From assembly GCA_021532125.1 (NCBI GenBank), contig JADYUX010000005.1:1-64000 (forward strand): DNA of 64,000 nt, written 5' to 3'. Position numbers and translations under genes: made by a program. Shown here piece by piece: positions 1 to 8,956 of this stretch. Position 1 is the stretch's first letter. Every line of letters starts with the position of its first letter. The stretch comes from Arcanobacterium haemolyticum. Its GTDB lineage: Bacteria > Actinomycetota > Actinomycetes > Actinomycetales > Actinomycetaceae. Below the pieces are notes generated by a model, which did no database searches, had not been told where the DNA came from, and saw nothing but the letters and a program-made list of their open reading frames with translations.

Positions 1-1275
1 GTCGTCCCAGCAGGAAACCCAACCTTGCACGCGATCTGGACAGCCAACCCAGCCACGGTGAGCTTCGACCTCAACGGCGGTAACGGCTCGCTCGCTCCGA
101 TTGTGTCGACTACCGATGCCCATATAGACCTCCCGGGTGCAGATGCGGCCACTCGCAACGGCTACACGTTCACCGGGTGGGCCCAGGATGGAACCCTGGT
201 GAAGAGTCCATACACGGTTCCGTCTGGCGGGGCAACCCTTGTCGCTCAATGGAAAGCTAACCCTGCGACTATCAGTTACAACGCCAATGGCGGCACCGGG
301 ACTATCTCTGATACCACCGGCGTTACGGATGGCAAGACAACTGTTGCGAATGCTGCGGTCATGAGGCGTGAGGGCTACCGCTTCATCGAGTGGAATACAG
401 CCGCCGACGGAACGGGAACCTCTTACGCACCTGGCGCAGACATCACGTTTGCTCCTGGAACGACGATCCTCTACGCCATTTGGGCACAAAACCCTGCCTG
501 GGAAAATACGACAACGACTGCTTCCGCACCAGTCACGATTCCTAATTCCGGAGGAGAGCTTCTGCCTGGTCTCACTCCGGTGGTCGAGGGCCCAGCCACA
601 GCCACCCTCGGAAACGACGGCACGATCACCGTCACCCCGAAGGATGCGAAGCCAGGGGATACGATTACCGTGAAGGTAACGGATGCCAACAACACAGTGA
701 TCGACACCGTTACCATCGAGATCGTTTGGGAGCCAGCGTTTGCTGATACTGAGGAAGTTGAAGCAGCAATTAAGGAACTCGGGGATACTACGATCCCAGA
801 GATTACGGTGTACCAAGGTGACATCGCTAAGCTACACTTCACCGACCTCAAAGCAAATACACAGGCGCGTATCTACACCTATTCCCAGGCCAACTATGTT
901 GGAACGGACACCGCTGACATTGAGGGCGTCATCGATTTTGACCTTGATACGACGAGTCTCGTAATCGGTGTACACTACGCTGTAGCCACATCAAACGTCG
1001 TCACCGATGCTCCCAGTTCCTTCATTAAGATCACTGTGCTAGAGCGTACAACCCCTCCAAGCGAGGAACCAACAACTCCTAGCGCAGGCGACAATTCCGG
1101 CGCAAGTGATGGCTCCGATCAAGCCGACGTTGACACAACCAACGACGGCAAGATGAAGAAAGTCAAGAAGTCGAAGAAGCTTGCATTCTCCGGAGCTGAT
1201 ATCGGTGCTCTTGGAGTGGGCAGCGTGCTCCTGTTTGGTGCGGGCAGTGTGCTCATTCGCCGCAAGAAGGCCTGA
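1..1275 (+). CDS. Cell-wall-anchored InlB B-repeat surface protein (5' partial)
   Basis: The reading frame is open from base 1, so the N-terminus lies outside the window. Visible are two or three InlB-type (Listeria-Bacteroides, beta-grasp) repeats, with GYTFTGWAQDG and GYRFIEWNTAADGTG cores each followed by LVAQW or LYAIW. A beta-rich region (about residues 165-330 of the visible part) and a Ser/Thr/Asp/Pro spacer follow. The C-terminus is a sortase sorting signal: LAFSG (an LPxTG variant), a hydrophobic stretch, and the RRKK tail. The product is expected to be covalently attached to peptidoglycan and exposed at the surface, probably as an adhesin; the ligand is unknown. A strong hairpin terminator follows the stop. 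Confidence 0.9.
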   Translation, partial: VVPAGNPTLHAIWTANPATVSFDLNGGNGSLAPIVSTTDAHIDLPGADAATRNGYTFTGWAQDGTLVKSPYTVPSGGATLVAQWKANPATISYNANGGTGTISDTTGVTDGKTTVANAAVMRREGYRFIEWNTAADGTGTSYAPGADITFAPGTTILYAIWAQNPAWENTTTTASAPVTIPNSGGELLPGLTPVVEGPATATLGNDGTITVTPKDAKPGDTITVKVTDANNTVIDTVTIEIVWEPAFADTEEVEAAIKELGDTTIPEITVYQGDIAKLHFTDLKANTQARIYTYSQANYVGTDTADIEGVIDFDLDTTSLVIGVHYAVATSNVVTDAPSSFIKITVLERTTPPSEEPTTPSAGDNSGASDGSDQADVDTTNDGKMKKVKKSKKLAFSGADIGALGVGSVLLFGAGSVLIRRKKA

Positions 1276-1287
1276 TAAGAAATAGCA

Positions 1288-1323
1288 CGGTGGGGGCTAG
1301 ACCGATTGGTCTAGCCCCCACCG
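1288..1323 (+). terminator. Intrinsic-type terminator after the surface protein gene
   Basis: Perfect 16-bp inverted repeat: CGGTGGGGGCTAGACC at 1288-1303, loop GATT, complement at 1308-1323. There is no clear T-tract. The stem core resembles the hairpin at 3554-3591. Confidence 0.85.
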
Positions 1324-1362
1324 CATATCCCCCTAATCTCGACATTCTTCCTAGGACACATC

Positions 1363-2211
1363 ATGCCTACATCATTACCTGAGAGCAGCGTCGCTCCCCA
1401 CCCACAATCACGCCAGCGCAGTCATCTCGCCGTGGTTTTAGGCATCATTTTCACCCTGCTTATCGTCGTCTGCACTGTGCTTGTAACTCTCCTTGTCACT
1501 CGCACTACTCACAATTCAACCTCCGGAAATCCACAGATCGCGTCCGATCAAACTCACCCTGATAATTCCTCGACAAACGACGCCCACATTGAGCAGACCT
1601 CCATTAACGCCATCCGCGATTATGACTTCCGTAATGCGACCTGGTTCCTACCCGAATTAGGAACTGGTAGCGACTGGAAGTACGGGAAAACGGACCGATC
1701 CGAATGGAAAGAGTATCTATTCGCTGATGGCGACTACATACCGAACCAAAACGACCTTGATCGAATGGTCCAGCTCGATCAGTGCGACAGCTCGCACATA
1801 CCGACAACCGCTGGGAAACCTATTTTCACTCTCGATCTCAAAGACGAGTTTGGCAACCACGGCAAACTCTACGACCCGGTTTACGGCGACATTAACGGAG
1901 ACGGGTTCACCGATGCGATCATTCCATACACGGCCGCGAACGACTGCCTCTATAGAAGCGGGACAGTCGAGTGGTATGCGTGGATATGGCAGCCAGAAAA
2001 CGGAACACCCCGTGAAGTTCTCCAGAACGTTGCATCGTCTCCCTATGGGAACTGTAGCGAACAAACGACATCTATTGAGATCGTCAATTCCACCATCGTC
2101 ACTCACGGAATGAATCGCGAACCAAATTACGACTGCGACGGTGAGCCGCCCATGAAGATCACTCGTGTCTTCACTTACGACGAATCAATCGATTCCTTTG
2201 TTGAACACTAA
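1363..2211 (+). CDS. Membrane-anchored hypothetical protein with a DxNxDG motif
   Basis: 282 residues, not recognised. A cytoplasmic head of about 23 residues precedes one transmembrane helix (about 24-47, AVVLGIIFTLLIVVCTVLV), then a Thr/Ser-rich extracytoplasmic linker and a globular domain. Near residue 178 it has DINGDGFTDA, which resembles Ca-binding loops of FG-GAP or dockerin type; four cysteines lie in the outer domain (near 139, 194, 224 and 258). It looks AT-richer than the core genes further right and sits between a surface protein and a second protein of the same architecture (the next gene, 12 bases downstream). Function unknown; an envelope role is inferred from topology only. 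Confidence 0.75.
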   Translation: MPTSLPESSVAPHPQSRQRSHLAVVLGIIFTLLIVVCTVLVTLLVTRTTHNSTSGNPQIASDQTHPDNSSTNDAHIEQTSINAIRDYDFRNATWFLPELGTGSDWKYGKTDRSEWKEYLFADGDYIPNQNDLDRMVQLDQCDSSHIPTTAGKPIFTLDLKDEFGNHGKLYDPVYGDINGDGFTDAIIPYTAANDCLYRSGTVEWYAWIWQPENGTPREVLQNVASSPYGNCSEQTTSIEIVNSTIVTHGMNREPNYDCDGEPPMKITRVFTYDESIDSFVEH

Positions 2212-2223
2212 GGAGGACAAACC

Positions 2224-3462
2224 ATGGAACATCTCGATTCTCATGATCAGAGCGAAAACCCGGAGAACCCTCATTCATTCTCTCCTGAAACTCCTGAGGA
2301 AAGCTCCACTGACAACCATGAAAATCCCGTATTTTCAACAGGTATCAACCTCACGAAGTTGTTCGGCATCGGAATCGGAGTGCTCGTTGCTCTCATCGCA
2401 GCGCTTCTCGTTGTTTTCCTCATCCGTCCAGCATCGACGCCAGAAGACACTACCGCTCCTTCCGCCGCAGTCTCGCATTCCGACGATCCAACGCCAGCAG
2501 AACCACCAGCACAAGAAACTCACACAGAAGAAGCTCAAGTCTCGGCATCGGCAGGAACCCGGCAAGAACATATTCTAGGATCAGAGTTTTATGCGGAATA
2601 TTCCACGTATTTTCTAAATCAAGCCATTGAAAGTGTACATATAACCCAAGACATTAAAGATGCCGCCAGTCATGACACAAACACTCCCTGGGAGAAAGTG
2701 CGAAGTGACGTTTATTTCGCTTGTACAAGTGACCTTAAAAAGCTTAAAGAAATTCCCGATGCTACTATTACTGCTCGAGGACTTGATGAATTCGTAACTT
2801 CAGTTTACGAAGGTTGTCGATTTTGGGAACCCTTCGAATTACGCGAGAATCTCAGCGACGGAGAGAAAGTAGCAATCGCGGACGATTCTGTGGTTGCCGA
2901 AGAGGACCTTTATGACTATTTCAGCACACATTCCGACTACTATTCACAACCAATTCTCGAGCACATCCTTTCAATGCCCGATAACAGCAATGGGACTTAC
3001 ATCGATCAGGCCGCTGCCGACCAAATCAATGCAGGCCTCCTCGATACGCCAGATGCGTGGGTCGAAAACCTCCGAGACAAGAACTTCATAGCCAAGCTCT
3101 TCGCACTTCAACCTGACGATTTGCCCCTGTCCAACATGGTCGTCGAACCCGGAACACAACTCAAAGACTGGCAAGACAATCTTGGCTACCGTTCACATAT
3201 CGAAATTTTTTCAATGACCGTAGTCCCTTCGATGCCTCAGCATTATGCTATCGACGCCTACATCGTCTACGACCCACCAAAATCTGACTCGTCTGCTCTG
3301 CCCACTGCTTCTGACCTTGCGATCCGATTTGACGTGGATTTCTCGGCTCAGCAGCCATTGACAAAAGTCAAGGCGATTTCGATGTTGCCTGGAGCCGCAC
3401 CATACTTCGACTTCGTCAACGACACTCTCAAAGATACGACTTTCTTCAAGATCGAAATCTAA
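2224..3462 (+). CDS. Membrane-anchored hypothetical protein
   Basis: 412 residues, not recognised. It has an acidic, Pro/Glu-rich cytoplasmic N-terminus, one transmembrane helix around residues 40-67 (LFGIGIGVLVALIAALLVVF), a low-complexity Pro/Thr/Glu linker to about 118, then a soluble outer domain of about 290 residues rich in Asp, Tyr and Phe. An excellent ribosome site (AAGGAGG, 6 bases before ATG) fixes the start. It is co-directional with the preceding gene, 12 bases away, and has the same single-pass layout, so the two are likely co-expressed. Base composition is lower in GC than most of the window. No function is proposed. Confidence 0.75.
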   Translation: MEHLDSHDQSENPENPHSFSPETPEESSTDNHENPVFSTGINLTKLFGIGIGVLVALIAALLVVFLIRPASTPEDTTAPSAAVSHSDDPTPAEPPAQETHTEEAQVSASAGTRQEHILGSEFYAEYSTYFLNQAIESVHITQDIKDAASHDTNTPWEKVRSDVYFACTSDLKKLKEIPDATITARGLDEFVTSVYEGCRFWEPFELRENLSDGEKVAIADDSVVAEEDLYDYFSTHSDYYSQPILEHILSMPDNSNGTYIDQAAADQINAGLLDTPDAWVENLRDKNFIAKLFALQPDDLPLSNMVVEPGTQLKDWQDNLGYRSHIEIFSMTVVPSMPQHYAIDAYIVYDPPKSDSSALPTASDLAIRFDVDFSAQQPLTKVKAISMLPGAAPYFDFVNDTLKDTTFFKIEI

Positions 3463-3553
3463 AAGCACCGCTCTAGGGCAATTCAGAAATTCATCTCAAA
3501 AACTGCCCTTCGCCCTTACGCGGCCAAGCCGATTATTCATATCCATCTATCGA

Positions 3554-3591
3554 AATGTGGAGGCTAGAGCAATCGCTCTAGCCTCCACATT
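3554..3591. terminator. Bidirectional hairpin terminator
   Basis: Perfect 17-bp stem: AATGTGGAGGCTAGAGC at 3554-3570, loop AATC, complement at 3575-3591. It separates the rightward gene pair from the leftward helicase-like operon. The stem is related in sequence and design to 1288-1323 (both contain a GG-rich run, CTAGA, and a 4-base loop). Confidence 0.85.
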
Positions 3592-3676
3592 AATATCCAT
3601 GATCTCAACAAAAGATTAACTTACCGGCGCATCGAGCCTCGCAGATAGCGCCCAGTCACGGACTTAGCGCACCGCT

Positions 3677-3979
3677 CTACAGCGCACCAAAGTGCGGCGG
3701 ACGATCCTCAAGCAAGCGGCGCTCATTCGCGTCGCGGGCCTCCACCGCGCGCCGAGCAGCACGAGTCCCTGCTGCGTCATTGAGATGCAAAGCTTCCGAG
3801 GCCTGAGAAATCTCCCCACGCTCCAAGCGCTCCCGGTCCACTCGCGATAGACGAATCGCAGCGCGGTGGTGCCGGCGGCCTCCCGAAGGAGGTTCGCCGC
3901 GGCCAGCCCCCACGAGATTCGTCGCCCCGGAATCACCTGCCATCTCGGCGGAGTCCGAACCAGCTTCGCCGCCCATCAT
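3677..3979 (-). CDS. Small hypothetical protein coupled to the helicase-like gene
   Basis: 100 residues, not recognised. The N-terminal 40 residues are Gly/Ser/Ala-rich and probably disordered; the rest is highly charged (Arg, Glu) and predicted helical, ending in LLEDRPPHFGAL. Its ATG overlaps the TGA of the upstream 1523-residue gene in an ATGA junction at 3976-3979, so the two are translationally coupled and probably act together. There are no cysteine or catalytic motifs. That this is a real gene rests on the overlap and frame length, not homology. Confidence 0.6.
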   Translation of the reverse strand: MMGGEAGSDSAEMAGDSGATNLVGAGRGEPPSGGRRHHRAAIRLSRVDRERLERGEISQASEALHLNDAAGTRAARRAVEARDANERRLLEDRPPHFGAL

Positions 3980-6900
3980 CGGGAAGTATCTCCCGTCGTG
4001 CCAGATTCGCCCGAGCTTTCCGGTGAATCCTGTGGAGCACCATCGTCGGCCATACGCACAACCGGCATTTGTCCCGTCAGTCGATCCTTGAGTGCCTCCA
4101 TGCCCTGCGTGGCCGTATCTGTGAGGGATACCGACGTGCCAGTGTCCTCGCTTACGAAACCCGACCTGCGGATAACGTTACGGAGAACCGTCTCAATCTG
4201 AACACCCCGACGGTGTAGATCAAGCTCGTCTCGGAGCGCATCAAGGAGCTCATCCTCGGTACGCGGTACACGATCCGACACAATCCACGCGAGCATGTCG
4301 TCAAGCTGGTCGTCCGTGTAGGCTGCCAGCGGCAAGCCAGCCGTGATCCGCGGGCGTGGGCCACGAGCGACGCTCATCGGTGCAGCCTCGTGAGAAACCC
4401 CTGCCCCACCATTCACATTGCCGACAGCCGAAGCGCCCGCGCCAGTATCGGGCAGCAGCGCCACATCCCCCAGAGCCGTACGAGCAGCAGAGAGCGTCTC
4501 CTCCCGCATCTGCGTGAGAATATTCGACACCGCGGCGCTCTGACCCTCGAGATCAATAAATAGCGACGTGGAGAACGTCTGGAAAACAACCCAGCCGCGC
4601 TCTTCCAACCGCTGGACCCAGTAACGGTCACGGCGACGAAGTGACGGCTCAGCAGCATAGTCGTCGTCGTCAAAGACGACAGCGACGCGCCACGTGCCAC
4701 GCAAGCTCTGGTGCCCGACGACAAGTGGGATACGCACGCCGTCCTCGAAACCATAATCGGTGGCAACCTGCCAACCAGCGGCGCGAAGCCGCGCAGCGAA
4801 GTCACTGATAAGAGGCTGGACAGGCCCGCCCAACGGCTTCGGGTCCAACTGGATCGATTCACCGCCGGCGCGATCAATGATCTTTGCGAGCAGTCGCGGA
4901 CCAGCAGCCGAAACCTTATCGAGGCCGATCTCGCCCGGACCGAGCGAGGAGATGATCGTCAGCTCCTGACGCGCAGCCCCCACAGCCTCGACAAGGCCAG
5001 TCACCCCGGCCTGCGTCGACAGCTTTCCGAAGGAATGAAGTACGCGCCCATGCATCGTCTTGCCATAGCCGACAGACAAAATGATGGAATCACGGCGCAA
5101 GCCTGTGCACGACGTAATATCCACAACCGTGAAGGGTTCGTGAACATTCGTCACCGTCAACGACCCCAAGACTGCCGACTTCGCAACTGTCTTCTTAATG
5201 GCCTCACGCACGCGCGACGCGTGGAATTCCGACACGCACACAACGGCGAGAGAACGCTCCGGCTGCGTCATCGTGTGGTTGACGACAGCCTCAACCACCG
5301 CATCAACCTCAGCCTGGACACCCTCAACCGTGCCTGTCGTCGGCGACGGGATCCCGCGCCCCTCAACAACCTTGAGACGCGTACGATCAGCGCGCGGCAC
5401 AGCCGGAACCATCGTCAGCGTGTCACCATAGCCCTGCTCGATAAGAGTCTGGGTAGCGAGCTCATCGTACTTCGCACGAGTAGCTGGAAGCTCACACACC
5501 GGCAAGATCTTCGCAAACTCCCGGATCGCGGAATCCTCACCAGCCTTGCGCAGATCACCCATAACGACAATCTGGCGGCCACGCATGAGCATCGATACCG
5601 CGGAGGCACTCGTGAGGGCATCCATGTCGTCCATAACGACGACATCCGCCCACGGCATCGGAGGAATGAACTCCGCCGCCATCATCGACGGAATCGCCCA
5701 CACAGGGCGTGCAACCTGGACGAGTCGCGGATAGGTGGCGATAACATCGCGCAAGGCGCCGGTCGAATAGCGTTCGAGTTGAGAATCCAAGCTCAACGTC
5801 TCGTCGCGGCGCTGCGAAATAGTCTCACGCATGAGCCGCACGACTGCCCGTCGCACAGGGGCAGCGAGGGTACGCGTATGCTCCTCGTCGAGGCGGCGCA
5901 GATCGTGCGACAAGCGCGTGAGTTCTGCTGGCCCGATTTCCGCGAGGGCGTGCGAGCGGCTCACCAACTGCTCGAATACAGAGCTCGCGTACACGAGGTC
6001 AAGTTCCGCGCTAACCATCTCGTTCGGCACGCCACGGGCGCGCAAATCCTCGATAAGTCCGCCCAGGCCCATCGCCGTGAGCTGGTTCGTCACAGCGTTG
6101 CGGCGCGGCAGTGTCTCCATCGCGTCCGAACCCTGGGCGAGCTGGCGCAGGAATCCAAGCATGTCCTCAAGTGGCATACCCGCAAGTCGCGTTCCTTCCG
6201 GGAGTACCGCTTCGAGGGCACGGATCTCCGCAATTCCCTCGGAGGCAGTCGCCTTGATCTGTGACATCCCGTCGGGGAGCTTCGGCCAGCCACCTTCGAC
6301 CGAGTAGCGGCGCCACACGTCGCGCTGGCGCTGTACTTTTGCCAGTTCGTCGTGAAGGTTTTGAACGGAGGCGCCGGGGCGGAGCATGTCGCGCGCCTGG
6401 CGTGTGAGGCGGCGGCGTTCCGAACCCTTCATGGATTCGCCGTGCTTATCGCGCCATTCGCGGCTTGCCGTGGCGATCACCATGTCCATGGCGGAACGTT
6501 CGTAGATCTGGGGGCGGAACACGTCGAGGGTGGTGGAGACACCTTCAAGCATGTTGATTTGCTCTAGCCACACCGCGAAAGTGGTAGCTCGTGTGAGGCC
6601 TGTTTCTGAGGCAACGCGCTGCGATTGCGCCATGATGACGGGGATTGTTTCGGACGCCAGGCGCGCGGCACGTGAGATGGCCTTGTCGCCTTCTTCGCGG
6701 GAGTCAATGCGTGCGCCAGCCCATGCTGCACCGGGTGTTCCCGCGGCAAAAACGCCGAGTTCCCCGGCTTCGAGGAGGTAGGCGCGTGCCTCATCTAGGT
6801 GCCCGGCGAGGTCCTTAACGGCATCCGGTTCAAGGCGCACTTGACTGCGCGGAGTCTGCGGCCCAGACGTGAGCTCTGCGAGACGTTGAAGAAGTGTGTA

Positions 6901-8547
6901 CACGGATTCGTGCCACAGTGGATCGACCTCATGGAGGTCCTTGATGTACTCAGCGAGTTCGTGACGAGTCTGTGTGAGCTCGTTGCGTAGCGCAAGGATT
7001 GTCTCGGTATCGACGCCGTCATCTCGTAGGCGAAGTCCGGTTCGTAGACGCATCGCGACGTTGTCGAGTTCGGAGAAGTCGAGGACGAGGTCGGAGAGGC
7101 CGAGAGCATCGAGTTCGTCGACGAGGGCTCGCCCAGTTGATGCGCGGCCCGGCACGTAAAGGACTGAGCGGCCGGAGGCTACTGCGTCTGCGACAATGCC
7201 AGCGAGAGTGCCGACGCTTTGGGAACCTGGCGGGGCGTCAATAACGAGCGAACGTCCTGAAGCTACCGCCTCAATTGTCGCAAGTTCTGCCACGTCTCGG
7301 TCGCCGACTCCGCGTTCGGCCTCTGGTGCTCGATCTTCGAGGCGTGCCGGCGGGAGCGGCGCGGACGTGAGTGCGGCTGTTTCGTCGTCGCCCGCGAGGG
7401 CACCCATTATCCCGGATGTCTCGATGTAGGGTTTCATGGCCTCCAGGTCGCTGAGGAGCACCTGTCCCGGGTGAACGAAGCTGCCGACGAGCGCACGGTT
7501 TTCGTATCCAAATCCCGGGAGGTATGCACGCCCATATTCGCGAATGCGGTGGAGTGCCTGGTCCTCTGCTGTTGGGTCGGAGACGAGTGTCCGGAGCTCC
7601 ACGATTGCCTCAGCCGGGATGCCATGGTTGCGTAGCGCCCGCAAGACGGTGGGATTGATTTCGCACTTTGCCGTGAGCGTCACGTAGGCGTCGTCTGAGC
7701 CGGCTGGTTCGAGCCGTACCGTGCGTAGGAGTGCGGGCTCCATCATGACGCGTACGGGCTTCGGTTGGGGCGACGATTCGCTTACATCCGGGCGGGACTG
7801 CTCCGGTTGTTGGGCGGAATCGTTGCGTGTATTGACGCCTGCTGCGCTCTCGGGGGCCTCCTCATTGGGAGTGGACGACGAGGTATGGGAGTCGTCGTGT
7901 GGCACGACGACGTTGGTGGTGCTTTCGTCGTCAGAATCTCCTTCGGTGCCGTGAGCCTCCTGCTGTGTGGCACCACCGGTGACGACCGTATCGGAAACCT
8001 TCACCGCGAAATTCGCTGCGCCCGTTGCCTGAGCTTCCTTTGCTGAAGCATGTACCCATGCTTCTTCTGATCCACTCTCGCCATCTTCCAGGCTGTCCGG
8101 TAGCTCTGTCCAGGTCAGTTCCCCGCTCGCGAGCGTGACAGGTGCATAGCCGTAACGCTCCGAAAGATCAAGGATCCTATGCTGGAGGCTCGCCAGGCGC
8201 AAACGTGCGACTTTGAGAGCGTTCTCCTCACGGACGAGTGATGAGAGGAGGGTCGGCATACCCGAGCGAAGCTGAGCCGCTCCGGTTGGATGAGGGGCGG
8301 AGAGGTCGATGACCGACGAATCCACGGCACTGAACGGGAGTGCAGCCTCCTTGGCAACCTCCGCTAGGTGACGATGCCATTCGGTGTAGGAGGCGTCGAT
8401 GAGGTCGTGCCGCGACATCGGGACATACGGAGGCTGCTCGGCAGGCTGCTCCGAGTTTGTCTCCACTACAGGTGCCGATGCGGGACTTTCCACAGTGGGC
8501 GCCTGCGTTTCCTTACGATCACGATTGCGCTTGAATAGAGGGCTCAC
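3976..8547 (-). CDS. Large SF1 helicase-like / endonuclease-like protein with degraded motifs
   Basis: 1523 residues with a GTG start. The layout matches large actinobacterial SF1 helicase proteins ending in a restriction-endonuclease-like (MTES_1575-type) domain: an N-terminal helical region (1-140), an acidic linker (150-265), ATPase part 1 (about 430-500), a long helical insertion, ATPase part 2 (about 960-1200), and a nuclease-like fold (about 1245-1345). The P-loop position reads APPGSQSVGT (438-447) where GPPGTGKT-like is expected, so the Walker lysine is absent. Walker B is VVVMDDMDAL (970-979). The motif VI region reads GVTGLVEAVGAARQEL instead of NVALTRAR-like. In the nuclease-like domain the expected RIDLAV and ECDG motifs read RIPLVV and VFDDD. 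It may bind nucleic acid without canonical catalysis. Assignment by fold and layout is moderate; the activity claim is inference. Confidence 0.75.
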   Translation of the reverse strand: MSPLFKRNRDRKETQAPTVESPASAPVVETNSEQPAEQPPYVPMSRHDLIDASYTEWHRHLAEVAKEAALPFSAVDSSVIDLSAPHPTGAAQLRSGMPTLLSSLVREENALKVARLRLASLQHRILDLSERYGYAPVTLASGELTWTELPDSLEDGESGSEEAWVHASAKEAQATGAANFAVKVSDTVVTGGATQQEAHGTEGDSDDESTTNVVVPHDDSHTSSSTPNEEAPESAAGVNTRNDSAQQPEQSRPDVSESSPQPKPVRVMMEPALLRTVRLEPAGSDDAYVTLTAKCEINPTVLRALRNHGIPAEAIVELRTLVSDPTAEDQALHRIREYGRAYLPGFGYENRALVGSFVHPGQVLLSDLEAMKPYIETSGIMGALAGDDETAALTSAPLPPARLEDRAPEAERGVGDRDVAELATIEAVASGRSLVIDAPPGSQSVGTLAGIVADAVASGRSVLYVPGRASTGRALVDELDALGLSDLVLDFSELDNVAMRLRTGLRLRDDGVDTETILALRNELTQTRHELAEYIKDLHEVDPLWHESVYTLLQRLAELTSGPQTPRSQVRLEPDAVKDLAGHLDEARAYLLEAGELGVFAAGTPGAAWAGARIDSREEGDKAISRAARLASETIPVIMAQSQRVASETGLTRATTFAVWLEQINMLEGVSTTLDVFRPQIYERSAMDMVIATASREWRDKHGESMKGSERRRLTRQARDMLRPGASVQNLHDELAKVQRQRDVWRRYSVEGGWPKLPDGMSQIKATASEGIAEIRALEAVLPEGTRLAGMPLEDMLGFLRQLAQGSDAMETLPRRNAVTNQLTAMGLGGLIEDLRARGVPNEMVSAELDLVYASSVFEQLVSRSHALAEIGPAELTRLSHDLRRLDEEHTRTLAAPVRRAVVRLMRETISQRRDETLSLDSQLERYSTGALRDVIATYPRLVQVARPVWAIPSMMAAEFIPPMPWADVVVMDDMDALTSASAVSMLMRGRQIVVMGDLRKAGEDSAIREFAKILPVCELPATRAKYDELATQTLIEQGYGDTLTMVPAVPRADRTRLKVVEGRGIPSPTTGTVEGVQAEVDAVVEAVVNHTMTQPERSLAVVCVSEFHASRVREAIKKTVAKSAVLGSLTVTNVHEPFTVVDITSCTGLRRDSIILSVGYGKTMHGRVLHSFGKLSTQAGVTGLVEAVGAARQELTIISSLGPGEIGLDKVSAAGPRLLAKIIDRAGGESIQLDPKPLGGPVQPLISDFAARLRAAGWQVATDYGFEDGVRIPLVVGHQSLRGTWRVAVVFDDDDYAAEPSLRRRDRYWVQRLEERGWVVFQTFSTSLFIDLEGQSAAVSNILTQMREETLSAARTALGDVALLPDTGAGASAVGNVNGGAGVSHEAAPMSVARGPRPRITAGLPLAAYTDDQLDDMLAWIVSDRVPRTEDELLDALRDELDLHRRGVQIETVLRNVIRRSGFVSEDTGTSVSLTDTATQGMEALKDRLTGQMPVVRMADDGAPQDSPESSGESGTTGDTSR

Positions 8548-8549
8548 AA

Positions 8550-8577
8550 CTCAACGGTATAGGTCAAAACCGTTGAG
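8550..8577. promoter_or_regulatory. Inverted repeat immediately upstream of the helicase-like gene start
   Basis: CTCAACGGT (8550-8558) and ACCGTTGAG (8569-8577), perfect 9-bp arms with a 10-base spacer, ending 3 bases before the GTG start codon. It could be an operator or an RNA hairpin over the ribosome site. A second inverted repeat, CCGATGAGC/GCTCATCGG, lies at 8592-8600 and 8632-8640. Confidence 0.45.
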
Positions 8578-8733
8578 CGTTGCGTAGCGCGCCGATGAGC
8601 GAACAAAGTGGTGAAATTGCCCACGTGTTCAGCTCATCGGGCGGTGCGAGATACACGGGGCAGGTGCCCAGCATCGCTCATGTCACCAGCCAGCCTGCTA
8701 CCGGGTAGGCGCGAGACTTGCCGCAAAAGACGC

Positions 8734-8772
8734 CGCGACCGGCTAGAAATCGTTGAAATCTAGCCGGTCGCG
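8734..8772 (-). terminator. Hairpin terminator of tRNA-Arg
   Basis: 14-bp perfect stem (CGCGACCGGCTAGA at 8734-8747 with its complement at 8759-8772), 11-base loop, immediately downstream of the tRNA-Arg 3' end on the minus strand. Confidence 0.75.
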
Positions 8773-8777
8773 TACAG

Positions 8778-8849
8778 TGCCCCCGAAAGGATTCGAACCT
8801 TCGACCTACCGCTTAGGAGGCGGTCGCTCTTCCCCTGAGCTACAAGGGC
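8778..8849 (-). tRNA. tRNA-Arg (anticodon CCT)
   Basis: 72-nt cloverleaf on the minus strand. The acceptor GCCCTTG/CGGGGGC has two G-U pairs, the D-arm is GCTC/GAGC, the anticodon stem ACCGC/GCGGT encloses loop CTCCTAA (anticodon CCT), and the T-arm encloses TTCGAAT. CCA is not encoded. It reads AGG codons. Confidence 0.95.
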
Positions 8850-8956
8850 GGTGCTGGCATATTCTAGGCCATGTCGAAGCAAGAAGTCATGTGCTCGATT
8901 CCTGCCGGTGCCGGATTCTCGTCCGGCTCAGACATTATCGAGCCGGGCCGCAATAT

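Noticed and set aside
4711-6264. 517-codon plus-strand frame opposite the helicase-like gene
   Set aside because: Antisense shadow with Arg/His-rich composition and no domain.
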